Below are positions 13,503 to 26,008 of a stretch of 64,000 nucleotides of DNA, piece by piece. The DNA comes from Paraescarpia echinospica (lineage: Eukaryota > Annelida > Polychaeta > Sabellida > Siboglinidae). The stretch lies in the NCBI GenBank assembly GCA_020002185.1, contig CM034541.1, positions 49,956,562-50,020,561 on the forward strand. The letters are read 5' to 3'. The notes below the pieces were generated by a model, which was given only the letters and a program-made list of their open reading frames with translations, was not told where the DNA came from and searched no databases. Position 1 is the first letter of the stretch; each line of letters opens with the position of its first letter. Made by a program: the position numbers and the translations under genes.

Positions 13503-16500
13503 GTGCGTGCGGACGTGCTTGGTTGGACACAGTGATATTGATGAGTGTACGCATGGGAGTATGTGTGTCTGTATGCATGATTATTATAATAAAATGTTAC
13601 CGATGCAGGTTTTGCTGTTTGCATCCAATCTGTAGCCTTTCTTGCAAACACATTTGTAGCTGCCCGGCATATTTGCGCATCGCTCGCCATCACTGCACGT
13701 GTAGTCCGACTTGCATTCGTCAATGTCTGCAAAGCAGCAACAAAAGCTAGAAATATGCAATATAATAAACCATAACTACATATATACTAGCAAAACTGCC
13801 CGCGCCCTAAGGAGATAACTTGGTAGTTGATAGGTAACAGTTTTTTTCTCGAAATTCTCCATTGGTTATAGCTTAGTACTGGTACTAGGGATCGTAGTTT
13901 ACGTTTAATGGAAATAAATTGATTGTTAATAATGCTACGCGTATTTTTCTTGATTGTCCCTAGGTCGCATGGAACACCGATAAGCTGGATATTTATGTAA
14001 AATGTGGTAACGGGAACACACTTTTAAAATTTCCGTCATAGCAAACGTCATTGACAAATACTCTGGAAAACGGTTTTCTGCGTCTTTGTATGCGTAACGC
14101 CATCCAGGGATTGTCACGTTGGGAGTTCAATTAAATACATGTCGTAGTAACGCAGGCAGCGCCACTGTAGCGTGCAGTGGTAGTGGCATTATCTAACTCA
14201 GTGACGTATTTTCATGGTCAATTCAAACCGAACAGTGACGGGAACGCTGACGGAGCGATAAATCTGTTTGAAGGCATGACAACTCATTGTTGAATATGTC
14301 ATTTCACGTGCGAACTGGTGTAATATAACATGTCAGGCATGAGCAATTTGTTTCTAGACAAGAAAAATATAGATTCTTTCTCCAACTCACTTTATGTCAC
14401 ATGGTTCAAAATTTAGTATCGTGTTTTTGTTGACATTCCAGTAATGCATAGCCATTTCTATAATATGTCAACATTTCAAAAGGGTGTAATTATTTTTAGA
14501 TATCGGTGTTCAGTTAAAAAAAATGAATGTCAAACAACTCAAATAAACGTCAATAAATCTTGTTTAATTATATTTTAAACTCCATAGCTAAATATTATCT
14601 TTGTTGCATTGTACAACATATAAAATGTATATTTCGTATAATGTGTGTAGACAAGGAAAACAGTTTTAATAGTAATTAGTTCTCAGATTCACTTTATGTT
14701 TCATGGATCAAAATTCAGTACGGTGACCTGTTATTTTTTAGACATTTCAGTAACACGTAGACATCATAATAATTATGTGAACATTTCAAGAGGGTGTAAT
14801 TACTTTTTCTCGTTGACTACTATGGTTTGTCGTTAATAGGGGTAAGAACACATTTTTGTAGCCGTCTATGAGTGTATTTAATTCGTGAAATGGGACATTC
14901 CATTTCCGTGTCAAAACCTCATGTCACGTACCGAAGCAGATGTCACCATCATTAGTGTAGCCATCTGGACAATCGCTGCAGATGAAGGCCCTGTTCTGGG
15001 CAACCTGTTCCTCAGGCGTCAGGTCGGTACAGTTGGTGCCGACTATGCAGGGATGGTCAGCACAACCGTCCAAATCTTCATTGCAGTTACCGCCTGAAAC
15101 ATACACCGATGTAGCTGCCCAGTTGATAATTGTACAATGTTCTTATATATAGAACATCACAGATACCTCTCAAATATGTCACACACGCGCGCGGGCCAGT
15201 AAATATATGTCGCAGTTAAGCTAGGAATGGGAGCCTATTATATACGATTCGAATCGCAACATAGAGCGATTTTCCGCATCCGTGTAAAAATAACACATCC
15301 GCATCTGAATATATATGGAATCATCCCTATTAATTTGCACTAGGCATTATATCCATATTTGTTTTATATGTCCATACCGCATCTGCTTACCGGTTCCGCA
15401 CATATGGAATCCTAGCATTATTTTGATAAAACGTTTTTGTATTGTGATCCTACCTCCATATCCGACGTTGCAATTGCATGCAACAATTCTGAACGTATCC
15501 GATCGTTTCTGTCCATTGGCCAGTTTACCAAAGACACATTTGCCGTGCCCAGAACAGTCGCACATATTAATCGTGACGACAACGGCTGGAGAGACGCCAC
15601 CTTTGCCATCAGTCGCGCAGAATCTGATGCACACAACGATTAGAGTTATAAATGGATGATTTGGTAATATTGTTCATAGTAGTCATAGCTACAAAACAGT
15701 ATTTGGAAAATCAATGGGTTACGGCCATTTATTATTGCGACGACTACTACCAATATCAAAGGAGTTATGTGAATTGATATACTATGGCAAAACTATGAAA
15801 GATCAAGCCCTAAACATAAAAAGGAATATGCTCTAAAAGGGCAATATACCTGTTATTACATTATACGTAGATACATACATAACTAAACATAAACAAATGC
15901 AATTGTTTTCTAAAAGAGCTAATACAAACTAACCATTTGCAACTAAAATCAACAATATCACACCAGTAGCTTACTCAGCGGGTGTTTTGAAAGCGGAACA
16001 TTCCACAGAAATCGCATACCCCAGGAGGTAGGTCATGATGGCTCAGAGGCGCATCAAAACAAAATGGTTGATTAATCTCAAAATCGATAAGCAGTTTTCA
16101 AGTTGTCAACAGATGGATGGATACGCCAGGGAGCTATGGTGGATAAGCAAGGTTGTAAAGATACGTTTTTATGACGGCAGAATTGTGTAATAATTAATAC
16201 TTCGGAATAATAATAAGACGTTGGTGTCATGTCTTGCTCAAAATGTATACAAATACGCCAGCGCAAATATTATTTTCTCGTATTTCCTTCGAGTCAGAAG
16301 CTGAGCTACAAATGTTGTTTTGACGTGAAATTAACTGTGTAGCGATGAATCGCAATGATAATAATAATAAAACTTCTTACGCGCCAATATCCTCAGACAA
16401 TCCGAGCTCAGTGGCGCACCAAAACCAAATAATGCAACATATTAAAGAATGCGTGGAAGCATGTGTCGGAAACACGGTCAATGCAAGCAAAAGCACTCAC

Positions 16501-17339
16501 AATATATCGCACAACTAAATGCAACGGATACTTTAAATATAATTAGCAGTGCAACTCACTAATGGCGGTTCATGAGTGCTGATAATCTAAACGCGTGATT
16601 GCTGACAGTGCATCAGTGTGAAATACTATCGCTATTTGCTGTGCTTTGTGGTTGTAGCATGTGCCATTATCAATCGATATTACGAGATGTTGACGGCCTC
16701 CATATCTGTGGGTGTCCAAATAAATATCCCATTTGTTGGATCGAACATTGATCCGGCAGGAAGATCATACAACAGTGTCACATTGACCTCGTCGCCATCA
16801 ATATCAGACGACGTCAGGTTTAACTTAGCTTCATCACCAAGTGTTGCATTCAGCACAGTGTCCACATTGATGATTGGACTACGATTTTCTGAAACGTTCC
16901 ATGTAAAGTCTCACACATAGCCCTTTCGTGTATCGATGCATCCAACAGTTTGATGTTTCTTAATTACACATGTTTTATATTTTTCAAAATATTATATTGC
17001 TGGTTCTTTTTAAAGATTAAGAGGAAACTGAGAAAACTCTAAAACAATTGTGATGGCTTATGGTCCTAAACGTTTGATAAAATTAGTGTACATACATAAT
17101 TTTTCTTCATTAAAAACATTACTATTTGTTTGTAAACATTATTTGTGGGGTCCTATATCCACATGGCTAGTTTATTAGTAAACATGTTATCTTAATGGCA
17201 TCAACAAGGTTACCTAGCATGTTTGCATTCTCCGTGTTTTTCGTGTTGAACTGTAGGGTCGACCGTGTCCAGAGCCAAAGATCTGGAAATAAGAGCATTG
17301 GAGATATTGAATGTGCTGATTCCGCACTCTCTCTCTCTA

Positions 17340-17384
<45 letters not shown>

Positions 17385-19165
17385 AAATATACAAATAATG
17401 AATATTCTATAAATGTTTAAGCAATTTCACCCTATCCACGTATTCTGGCAATACAGTTATTGTTAATTAGCTGAATGGTGTATCAGTTCGGTGTTATAAA
17501 ATCTAACCACCTAGTGCGTTAGCATCACCTATCTGCTATATGAATATGTGCAGCTATGATTACATCAACTCTCTCTCGCACACAAAAAGATACTTTCTTA
17601 CACACGCGTACGCACGCAAATACACAAGCAAACATACTACCTCTTGCACACGCGCACGCACGTACACATACACACGTGCACTTACACAAACAAACAAACA
17701 AACAAACATACTCTTTTACATGCACGTAAACACACACGTGCGGTCGCAACAGACATGCACGCACGCGCAAACGGGCGCGATCACACACACACGCGCAGTG
17801 AAAAATAAAATGTAATGTAATGTTTTGGATTTAGTTATTACATTTTGTGGAAACAATAAAACACCGACTTACCAGTCATAGCTAAATCGAACATGCACTC
17901 TTTGTTGTTTCCATCGCATGTATGTTCAGCTCTTTCTCTCTCAGCATCAGTCATCTTCCCAAGAATACCTTCTTGAAAGACTGGAGTGAAATCAACTCTA
18001 TCGAAAGTTTTGAACGATGTGCCATTGAGATATTTGAATAGTGAGTCGCGCTTCTTGATACGCCCTGAAACAAACACGTTCAATTACATCGAGTATGTTG
18101 CTTACTAATGTGGTGTAAACCAAATAATTGGTGCGAGGGTACGTGCAGTTTGCTTCTGGATGTGTAGTGGTAATGTTTTGGGCAAATTTGAAAACATATT
18201 TGATTTGTAGTTGGTGATACAGCTGTATCATATGTTAGAACATATTTGTTCACATGTTCACAGTTGCGAGTATCGTTATTTTAGCATCAACATATATTTC
18301 ATAATACTTTTGTGTCCAACACTGGCAGTAATATTTAAACGTACTTACATGTTTCTCCGAACTTATAGAAGATAGTTCTCTCTGTCTCGTTTGGCCTCAG
18401 CGCGACAGTGTCATTAGATGGCAGTAAGTCATCACTGGTGTCATGGTTGAACACGCCTATTAGTCCTTGCGTCTTGTCTATGAACCCAGGAGGAGCACCA
18501 ACAGTTATGTCCAGTTGCTCCGCTGCCAGGCCAATGGTCAGGAAGAAACCTGGTAAAAAAACTTACGATCAACAGGAGATCAAGGTTAGCCATACATAGT
18601 TTCAACTCTCCTAATATTTCCGTATACGATGGAATGATATTCTATACTTTCTTGTTTAAATATATTGTTGGTAAAGAAAATGCATTGTTGTTTATCAGCT
18701 GCTGGGAAACTATACGTTTATGTGTGTGCGTGTGCGCGCGCACGCACGTGTATCTGTGCATGTGAACGTAATATTGTTACATTCACCTTTCTAGTTAGCC
18801 CCAGTCATTATGAAAGAATACCAATTAACTAAATTCAAAAATGTCATTGAGAAGTCATTAACTGATCAGCTTTCAATTGTGGAACACTGATTTATTTTTA
18901 AATGATGAAAAATCCTGATATTGTAAGCGTTTGAGAAATAATACTATAATCAATAACGTCGAGGGTTCTTGCAATAATTTGAAAATTACCACAATTGATT
19001 TTATTTACAATTATTTACTTTTAAACTTACCTGATGCAAAGACGAGATCGACTGACCAGGCAGAATTTCGCGTCACATCAACGCTGTCAAATGGTTTGTT
19101 ATCACCAGCGACAGCAGTGTTAATCCAATCTGTTATATCTTCATCAGCAACGTGCACTATTAATC
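9235..19165 (-). CDS. Mucin-4/SUSD2-like multidomain membrane glycoprotein, 3' fifteen exons
   Basis: Fifteen exons join with matching phases, read right to left: 19031-19165, 18349-18550, 17873-18064, 17214-17282, 16684-16888, 15454-15622, 14932-15093, 13601-13726, 13235-13360, 12337-12483, 11881-12003, 11062-11310, 10633-10653, 9636-9795, 9235-9361. The order of domains is a VWD region typical of the MUC4/SUSD2/mesh class, a cadherin/He_PIG-like domain, EGF-like domains, one transmembrane helix and a cytoplasmic tail. Such proteins are cell-surface adhesion or barrier glycoproteins. The 5' end (NIDO/AMOP-type domains would be expected from the family) is not visible; it may lie in the repeat-rich DNA, in the gap, or outside the window. 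Exon 11881-12003 has an in-frame TGA at 11915-11917, so this allele or assembly would be truncated before the membrane anchor unless that exon is skipped. Confidence 0.85.
11480..11760. repeat. CA/CGCA-rich simple repeat (intronic)
   Basis: Degenerate (CA)n and (CGCA)n runs lie within an intron of the membrane glycoprotein gene. All open frames here are low-complexity His/Thr/Cys/Val tracts. Confidence 0.9.
13398..13512. repeat. (GT)n microsatellite (intronic)
   Basis: Two GT-rich runs (13400-13455 and 13463-13500) sit less than 100 bp from the EGF exon at 13601-13726. Confidence 0.95.
15454..16888 (-). other. Cadherin/He_PIG-like domain and Cys-rich start of EGF block (2 exons)
   Basis: Exon 16684-16888 encodes a dystroglycan-type cadherin-like (CADG/He_PIG) domain: [19 protein letters not shown], then [13 protein letters not shown]. 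It splices in phase 2 to exon 15454-15622, which continues FCATDGKGG...[16 protein letters not shown], the usual end of such a domain followed by an EGF-like Cys pattern ending CNCNVGYGG. Confidence 0.8.
17325..17384. repeat. (CT)n microsatellite (intronic)
   Basis: A run of TCTC repeats lies just upstream, on the minus strand, of the 69-bp exon at 17214-17282. On the coding (minus) strand it reads as (GA)n, so it is not a polypyrimidine tract. Confidence 0.95.
17575..17800. repeat. CA/CGCA-rich and (CAAA)n simple repeats
   Basis: Mixed CA-rich DNA, with 'caaacaaacaaacaaacaaac' near 17688-17708, lies in an intron. Confidence 0.9.
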
Positions 19166-19644
19166 CTGTAACATGTGATTATCCTTTGCCTTATTGGTGT
19201 ATAAAAATGCACCAAGAAGTTCTGAAGTCCTTTGGACTATATGTGACCCCGGCTGACCAAATGAGTGATAAGTCGGACAAATTTTAACATTGTTTTCTTA
19301 CATTCTTGTAAAGGTTGGGTTTTGCTTTACACGGTTTCAAAAATTACGACTGCTACAAAAATTAGCGAAGTTATGGAACATTGAATATGGTAGGGGTAAA
19401 AAGTGAAAATGAAGAAAACGGCTGTTGAAGTTTTACATTATATATGCAAATGGATTGCATGGAAATATTGAATGCATTACATTACAGTGCTGCTGTAAAA
19501 ACTTATCAAGTTATGCCAGATTATGTCTTTATGTGTTAACAAAAGATTTAACAAGATTTAACAAGATTGCCACACAGAGAATTAACTCTAGGTGGCAGGT
19601 GGACAAGGAAGCCCTTTGGCTTATTGAGAGTCCGACCCTTTTAT

Positions 19645-19896
19645 CTATGTGTATCCAGCCCGTCTGAGGTATGTGTCGATTTTATTTTTAAACATATTCA
19701 CGCTACTAGCACCCACACAATCAGTAGATAATATGTTCCATTCATTTACAGTCCTTTGTGAGAATGAGAACTTTCTTATATCTAATCTAAGTAGTAAAGG
19801 AGGTCCCTTACCGCGTACGGTGGATTCGGATGGGTGGAAGTGGAAAGTACCCGGATGTAGGTCAAGGTCAAATACCCGGATGTAGGTCAAGGTCAA
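19645..19896 (-). pseudogene. LINE (Jockey/CR1-type) ORF2 3' end fragment
   Basis: The minus strand reads LDIRKFSFSQRTVNEWNIL, then a short gap and SVNMFKNKIDTYL. This is the signature of the extreme C-terminus of non-LTR retrotransposon reverse transcriptase proteins (R-x-FFS-x-R-x-V-x-x-WN ... FK-x-x-LD). The reverse transcriptase core itself is absent. Upstream the frame changes to a 23-bp repeat ('aggtcaaggtcaagtacccggatgt') that overlaps the next array. Confidence 0.7.
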
Positions 19897-20560
19897 GTAC
19901 CCGGATGTAGGTCAATGTCACGTGGCGCCCCCTACCGGAATTTTTGGGAACTAGAAGATCACGCCACCTAGCGGATTTTTTTCGGAACTAAAATAGTTCC
20001 CGCCAAAACCAAAATAGCGCCCCCTGGCGGATAGTTGGTGAACTAATTATTTCCCGCCAAAACAAAAATAGCTCCCCCTGGCGGATAGTTGGTGAATTAA
20101 AATATGGCGCCCCCTGCCGGAATTTTTCGGAACTAGAATAGCACGCCACCTAGCGGATTTTTTCGGAACTAAAATATTTCCCACCAAAAATATCATCGTA
20201 GCGGATTTTTTCGGAACTAAAATATTCCCGCCAAAAAAATAATCGCGCCCCCTGACGGATAGTTGGTGAACTAATTGGAAGCGCCCCCTGGCGGATAGTT
20301 GGTGAACTATATAGCGCCATCTAGCGGAATTTTTCGGAACTAAAATTATTTCCCACCAAAAAAAATTGTCGCCAAAACTATAAAAGCGCCCCCTGACGGA
20401 TAGTTGGTGAATTAAAATAGCTCCCCTTGTGGATAGTTGGTTAACTATAACAGCGCCACCTAGCGGATAGATGATGAACTAAATCAGCGCCACCTAGCGG
20501 AATTTTTGGGGAACTAAAATAGATTGACCCGCGGCGCCCCTATCGGTATTTTTCGGAACT
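19855..20560. repeat. Array of CTCF-like words (about 15 copies, one orientation)
   Basis: Irregular units of 35-50 bp are each built from 'GCGCC(C/A)CCT(G/A)GCGG' + 'ATAGTTGGTGAACTA' or '+AATTTTTCGGAACTAAAATA'. The best copies, AGCGCCCCCTGGCGG, are at 20016-20030 and 20280-20294. Others begin near 19925, 19962, 20068, 20107, 20143, 20243, 20312, 20383, 20421, 20452, 20486 and 20532. The word closely resembles the reverse complement of the bilaterian CTCF core motif (GCGCCCCCTGGTGG). No coding signal. Confidence 0.8.
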
Positions 20561-20639
20561 AATTATGCATCAAACTGCTATGTGCAGTAATTTTGTAGGT
20601 CTCTCCTAGTCTATACATTTACATAGGTTCAAAAACATA

Positions 20640-20830
20640 GAGCCAAACCGGATAAAGCATAGCCATAGGCATAGGCATAGCCATAGGCATAGGGGTTAAA
20701 CGGCTATCTGACCTACAGTGCATAACCACCGACAAACAGTGCATAACCACGGACAAACAACTTACAAACACTGACAAACAACTTACAAACACTGACAAAC
20801 AACTTACAAACATCGACATGCTATAGCTAG
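20640..20830. repeat. Short tandem repeats: (CCATAGGCATAG)n and 21-bp ACAAACAACTT units
   Basis: 'ccataggcatag' repeats at 20660-20692 are followed by four or five units of 'acaaacaacttacaaacactg' at 20727-20815. Confidence 0.9.
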
Positions 20831-21519
20831 TGAAAAATCTCCCTGTTAACCGGTATAAACTGGTATAAATCAAGCCTCAAGGGTCTGTGTATTGGCCCCA
20901 TGTTAAGCCATAGGGAAGTTATACGAACTTATCAGCTAAAACATTCAAACTATCAGCCATCTGTGTACAATTTTGGTCAAACTGTTTGTTGTGTAACAGT
21001 ATTTGACAGAATATCATAGTACTTACCAACGGTCACCGTTGAAAGCCTGCATACAAAACGGTTCCAAACTGGTGTCAAACTGTTTTGAAGGAGTATTTCC
21101 TGTTCTCATCTGTATTTCAGCTGAGCCTAGAGATATAATTGCGTTCAACATCATTATTAAATAAATAAACACGCTATGTCAATATGTGCAATGCACAATG
21201 GCGACTCGACCGTCTTGATGCCAAATATCCTATACCAATAAAAAGACAGCACAGTCTTTGCTATCTTCATTGGCCGAGGAAAGTGAAGCGTTATGTTAGA
21301 ACAGTACAGCCACATAATAACCTCCCAGATAAGATGTACCAGTATCTATATAGTTTACCGTATTAAGGTTCAAGTGTACACAGGACCATTAGAACGTTTT
21401 TATCCTTTTTCGTACTATAGAATTTAAATTCGTGCTTCTTCGGTAAAACCTTCGAAACCAACTTCTGTCGTAAAACAAATAACCTGGCATGGGTAATCGA
21501 AAATGAACTCATAGATTCA

Positions 21520-23403
21520 TATATATATATATATATATAGATACATCAAGAGACGAGACTGTGACCGTGATGTGTGATCTATGACCGAGATGTGTCACGA
21601 GACTACGGATGACACATCACACGATAAAGTACTCAGACCAACTAGTGGTGCGAACGAAACACTACAGTTTGACCAACACACATCACGAATCGAACTATAG
21701 ACACGAGTCGGACAACCGAAACACTATAGTTTGACCAACACACGGCACGAATCGGACTCAGACCAACTAGTTGCGTAAACGAAACAGAAACTTAACCGAT
21801 TACACTGCACGAATTGAACTCAGACCAACTAGTTGGACAAACGAAACACTATTCTTTGACCACCACATGTCACAAATTGAACTCAGATCAACTAGTCACA
21901 CAAACGAAACACTATGCTTTGACCAACACGCTGAACGAATCGAACATTGAACTCAGACCAACTAGTTGTTTTTGACCAACACGTGTCACGAATTGGACTT
22001 AGATCAACTAGTTGTACAAACGAAACACTATGCTTTGACCAACACGTGGCACGAATTGAACTTAGAGCAACTAGGCACATCACACGAGACTATGACCGAG
22101 ATATGTCACGAGACTACGGATGACACATCACACGAGAGTACCGACGAGACAAGAGACGAGACTATGACCGAGATATGTCACGAGACTACGGATGACACAT
22201 CACACGAGACTTCGGATGACACGGCACACGAGAGTACCGACGAGACAAGAGAAACACGTGTCACGAAAACGAAACACTATGCTTTGACCAATACGTGTCA
22301 CGAATTGAACTTCGATCAACTAGATACATCACACGAGACTATGACCGAGATATGGCACGAGACTTCGGATGACACGTCATACGAGAGTAGCAACGAGACA
22401 AGAGACGAGACTATGACCGAGATATGTCACGAGACTACGGATGACACGAGACTATGGATGACACATCACACGAGAGTACCGACGAGACAAGAGACGAGAC
22501 TATGACCGAGATATGTCACGAGACTACGGATGACACATCACACGAGACTTCGGATGACACATCACACGAGAGTACCGACGAGACAAGAGACGAGACTATG
22601 ACCGAGATATGTCACGAGACTACGGATGACACATCACACGAGACTACGGATGACACGTCACACGAGAGTACCGACGAGACAAGAGACGAAACTATGACCG
22701 AGATATGTCACGAGACTACGGATGCCACATCACACGAGACTTCGTATGACACGTCACACGAGAGTACCGACGAGACAAGAGACGAGACTATGACCGAGAT
22801 ACGGCACGAGACTACGGATGACACATCACACGAGACTACGGATGACACGTCACACGAGAGAACCGACGAGACAAGAGACGAAACTATGACCGAGATATGT
22901 CACGAGACTACGGATGCCACATCACACGAGACTTCGTATGACACGTCACACGAGAGTACCGACGAGACAAGAGACGAGACTATGACCGAGATACGGCACG
23001 AGACTACGGATGACACGTCACACAAGAGTACCGACGAGAAAAGAGACGAGACTATGACCGAGATATGTCACGAGACTACGGATGACACATCACATGAGAG
23101 TACCGACGAGACTAGTTGGACAAACGAAACACTAAGCTTTGACCAACACGTGTCACAAAAACGAAACACTATGCTTTGACCAACACGTGTCACGAATTGA
23201 ACTTAGATCAACTAGACACATCACACGAGACTATGACCGAGATATGGCACGAGACTTCGGATGACACGTCACACGAGAGTACCGAAGAGACGAGACTATG
23301 ACCGAGATATGTCACGAGACTACGGATGACACACCACACGAGACTTCGGATGACACGTCACACGAGAGTACCGACGAGACAAGAGACGAGACTATGGACG
23401 AGA
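21520..23403. repeat. Satellite array, 'cacgagactacggatgacac' family
   Basis: Two word families are mixed. One is 'aacgaaacactatgctttgaccaacacg' + 'tgtcacgaattgaacttagatcaactag'. The other is a higher-order unit of about 78 bp built from 'cacgagactacggatgacac', 'atcacacgagagtaccgacg' and 'agacaagagacgagactatg'. Repeat units are multiples of 3, so the plus strand stays open for long stretches (21966-22505, 22454-23179) and would encode the acidic repeat DETMTEICHETTDDTSHEST. There is no start context, promoter or domain, so I do not call a gene. Confidence 0.93.
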
Positions 23404-23840
23404 TACACCACAATAGACGGGTTATCGCGTGAGAGTTGCTTCAGAAGCAAAGCAAAGCAAAGCAAATAGCCGGGTTATCGTGTGAGATTTGCTTCAGAAG
23501 CAAAGCAAAGCAAAGCAAATAGCCGGGTTATCGTGTGAGAGTTGCTTCAGAAGCAAAGCAAATAGATGGGTTATCGCGTGAGATTTGCTTCAGAAGCAAA
23601 GCAAAGCAAAGCAAATAGACCGGGTTATCGCGTGAGATTTGCTTCAGAAGCAAAGCAAAGCAAAGCAAATAGCCGGGTTATCGTGTGAGATTTGCTTCAG
23701 AAGCAAAGCAAAGCAAAACAAATAGACGGGTTATCGCGTGAGATTTGCTTCTGAAGCAAAGCAAAGCAAAGCAAATAGATGGGTTATCAAAGCAAAGCAA
23801 AGCAAATAGACGGGTTATCAAAGCAAAGCAAAGCAAAATT
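23404..23840. repeat. Hairpin minisatellite A (about nine units)
   Basis: Units of 40-60 bp consist of a core 'AATAG(A/C)CGGGTTATCG' (C/T)GTGAGA followed by the near-palindrome TTTGCTTCAGAAGCAAA and a variable number of AGCAA repeats. The last two units lack the hairpin. The core is shared with the array at 27786-28082. Confidence 0.92.
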
Positions 23841-25110
23841 TGACCAACACGTGTCACGAAAACGAAACACTATGCTTTGACCAACACGTGTCACGAATTG
23901 AACTTAGATCAACTAGGTATATCACACGAGACTATGACCGAGATATGTCACGAGACTTCGGATGCACGTCACACGAGAGTACCGACGAGACAAGAGACGA
24001 GACTATGACCGAGATATGTCACGAGACTACGGATGACACATCACACGAGACTTCGGATGACACATCACACGAGAGTACCGACGAGACAAGAGACGAGACC
24101 ATGACCGAAAAGGAAGCAAAGAACTCACTCACTCACTCACCCTTCGTATCTGTTCACTCACTCACTCACTCACTCACTCACTCACTCACCCTTCGTATCT
24201 GTTCACTCACTCACTCACTCACCCTTCGTATCTGTTCACTCACTCACTCACTCACCCTTCGTATCACTCACTCACTCACTCACTCACTCACCCTTCGTAT
24301 CTGTTCACTCACTCACTCACTCACTCACCCTTCGTATCTGTTCACTCACTCACTCACTCACCCTTCGTATATGTTCACTCACTCACTCACTCACTCACTC
24401 ACTCATCCTTTGTGTCTGTTCACGCAGTCACTCACTCACGCACTCATTACACTATGCTTTGACCGACACGCTACACAAACATCACACGAGAGTACCGACG
24501 AGACAAGAGACGAGACTATGATCGAGATATATCACGAGACTACGGATGTCACATCACACGAGACTACGGATGTCACATCACACGAGACTACGGATGACAC
24601 ATCACACGAGAGTACCGACGAGACAATGTCCGAGATATATCACGAGACTGCGGATGATACATCACACGAGACTATGACCGAGATATGTCACGAGACTATG
24701 GATGACACATCACACGAGAGTACGGTCTATAGACACGAGTTGTACAAACGAAACACTACACTTTGACCAACACGTGGCACAAATTGAACTCAGATCAACT
24801 AATCACGCAAACGAAACACTACACTTTGACCAACACGGGTCAAACGAATTGAACTTAGATCACCTAGACACATCACACGAGACTATGACCGAGATATGTC
24901 ACGAGATTACGGATGACACATCACACGAGACTATGGCCGAGATTTGTCACGAGACTATGACCGAGACTACGGATGACACATCACACGAGAGTACGGACGA
25001 GACAAGAGATATGCTACGAGACTACGGATGACACATCACACGAGACTACGGATGTCACATCACACGAGAGTACGGACGAGACAAGAGATACGCCACGAGA
25101 CATTCAAAGA
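23841..25110. repeat. Satellite array continued, interrupted by (CACT)n
   Basis: The 'cacgagactacggatgacac' satellite resumes. A block of (ACTC)n at about 24125-24450, punctuated by 'cccttcgtatctgtt', interrupts it. An open frame spans 23840-24766 on the plus strand and runs straight through the (ACTC)n block, which argues that the frame is a consequence of 3-divisible repeats and not of protein function. Confidence 0.9.
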
Positions 25111-25137
25111 GGTGACCATCATGGTTTCCGACGCCAC

Positions 25138-26008
25138 TCAACGGACACCAATGTAATTAGTCAGAGTATAGCCATCTATCGAACATGATAGTTCTCTATT
25201 CGTTGACACACATATTCGTTGAGAATAGCGGAAGCGTAGAGGCCGCCATGTCAGGTCGCCACGACATTCAAATAACTTCCGGTACTGCGTTACTTCCGGC
25301 GTAGCATCCCTAGTGGAGGCCGCCATGACAGTCAAGTGACTTCCGGTACCACGTCACTTCCGGCGTAGAGACACCTAGTGGATAATCGGAGTACCACGTC
25401 ACACACGACCATAGCAAGCGAATTTGAAAACTGCTACGATCGAAAACGACTATGTCAATAACATGTAAGGACAACCACCTGACAGGACTTCATTCAATGA
25501 GGTGCCAAACATCACATACCTTCATGGCAAGAGACGATCAACTGTTCGGATTCACGTCCAATGAGGCGACCATAGGACTCGCATGAAGTATCGCTTCTTT
25601 TAATGGAAAACATATGTATATGAAGCAGCCATCTTTTCAACGTAACAATTCCATATTTTCAAATAGTGAGAGCGACCAGATACGATACGGCCTTCTCGAG
25701 AGGCGAAAAAGGAAAGACCAGAATCGTCGGAAGCACGGTATATACACTAGTTTTCGACGTGAGCTCATTTGCATAATCAATCAGACCGAACGTATATCAC
25801 GTGACTTCCCTTAACACAAAAACTGTGCACGTTCATGAGACAGGCGACATCTGATGGCCCCAAAGGATAGCAGTGTAACTACTCAGAATAACGCCAACTA
25901 CCGGCCATGATAGATATCTATTCGTTGACACACTTCCGAGAATACCGGAAGCGTAGAGGCCGCCATGACAGTCAAGTAACTTCCGGTGTGACGGCACTTC
26001 CGACGTGT
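25138..26008. repeat. Repeated segments with paired ETS-like and YY1-like words
   Basis: The segment 'ctattcgttgacacac' ... 'ggaagcgtagaggccgccatg' ... 'acttccggt' ... 'acttccgg(c)gtag' occurs near 25190-25300, partly at 25315-25372, and again at 25915-26008 up to the gap. Each has GGCCGCCATG followed by two ACTTCCGG words about 15-20 bp apart. No exon was recognised between the copies. Confidence 0.75.

Larger units (their letters stand above)
11062..15093 (-). other. EGF-like/calcium-binding EGF array (6 exons, all phase 1)
   Basis: Exons 14932-15093 (162 bp), 13601-13726 ([14 protein letters not shown]), 13235-13360 ([16 protein letters not shown]), 12337-12483 (sushi-like Cys pattern, [16 protein letters not shown]), 11881-12003 ([16 protein letters not shown]) and 11062-11310 (laminin-EGF-like [10 protein letters not shown] plus a last EGF ending NDTVCE) all begin and end in phase 1, as expected for shuffled EGF exons. 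D/N-x-D/N-E-C starts mark calcium-binding EGF modules. The exon at 11881-12003 contains TGA at 11915-11917 right after CSCRA. Confidence 0.85.
17214..19165 (-). other. VWD-type block of the membrane glycoprotein (4 exons)
   Basis: Exon 19031-19165 reads [14 protein letters not shown] and later [12 protein letters not shown]. Exon 18349-18550 has the VWD hallmark [20 protein letters not shown] and, across the splice, FGETW. Exon 17873-18064 has the post-VWD segment with [10 protein letters not shown] and [16 protein letters not shown], which is diagnostic of the MUC4/SUSD2-type arrangement. Exon 17214-17282 (69 bp) links to the next domain. All donors and acceptors are GT-AG (for example GTAAGT at 18348, TTTTACCAG before 18550). 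Confidence 0.82.

Noticed and set aside
21184..21366. piggyBac-like transposase tail (KYPIPIKRQHSLCYLHWPRK)
   Set aside because: A few residues resemble the Cys-rich C-terminus of piggyBac-type transposases, but the Cys pattern is incomplete and no ends were found.
21966..25031. Long acidic repeat frames as genes
   Set aside because: No start context, promoter, splice signals or domain; frames follow satellite periodicity and run through unrelated simple repeats.
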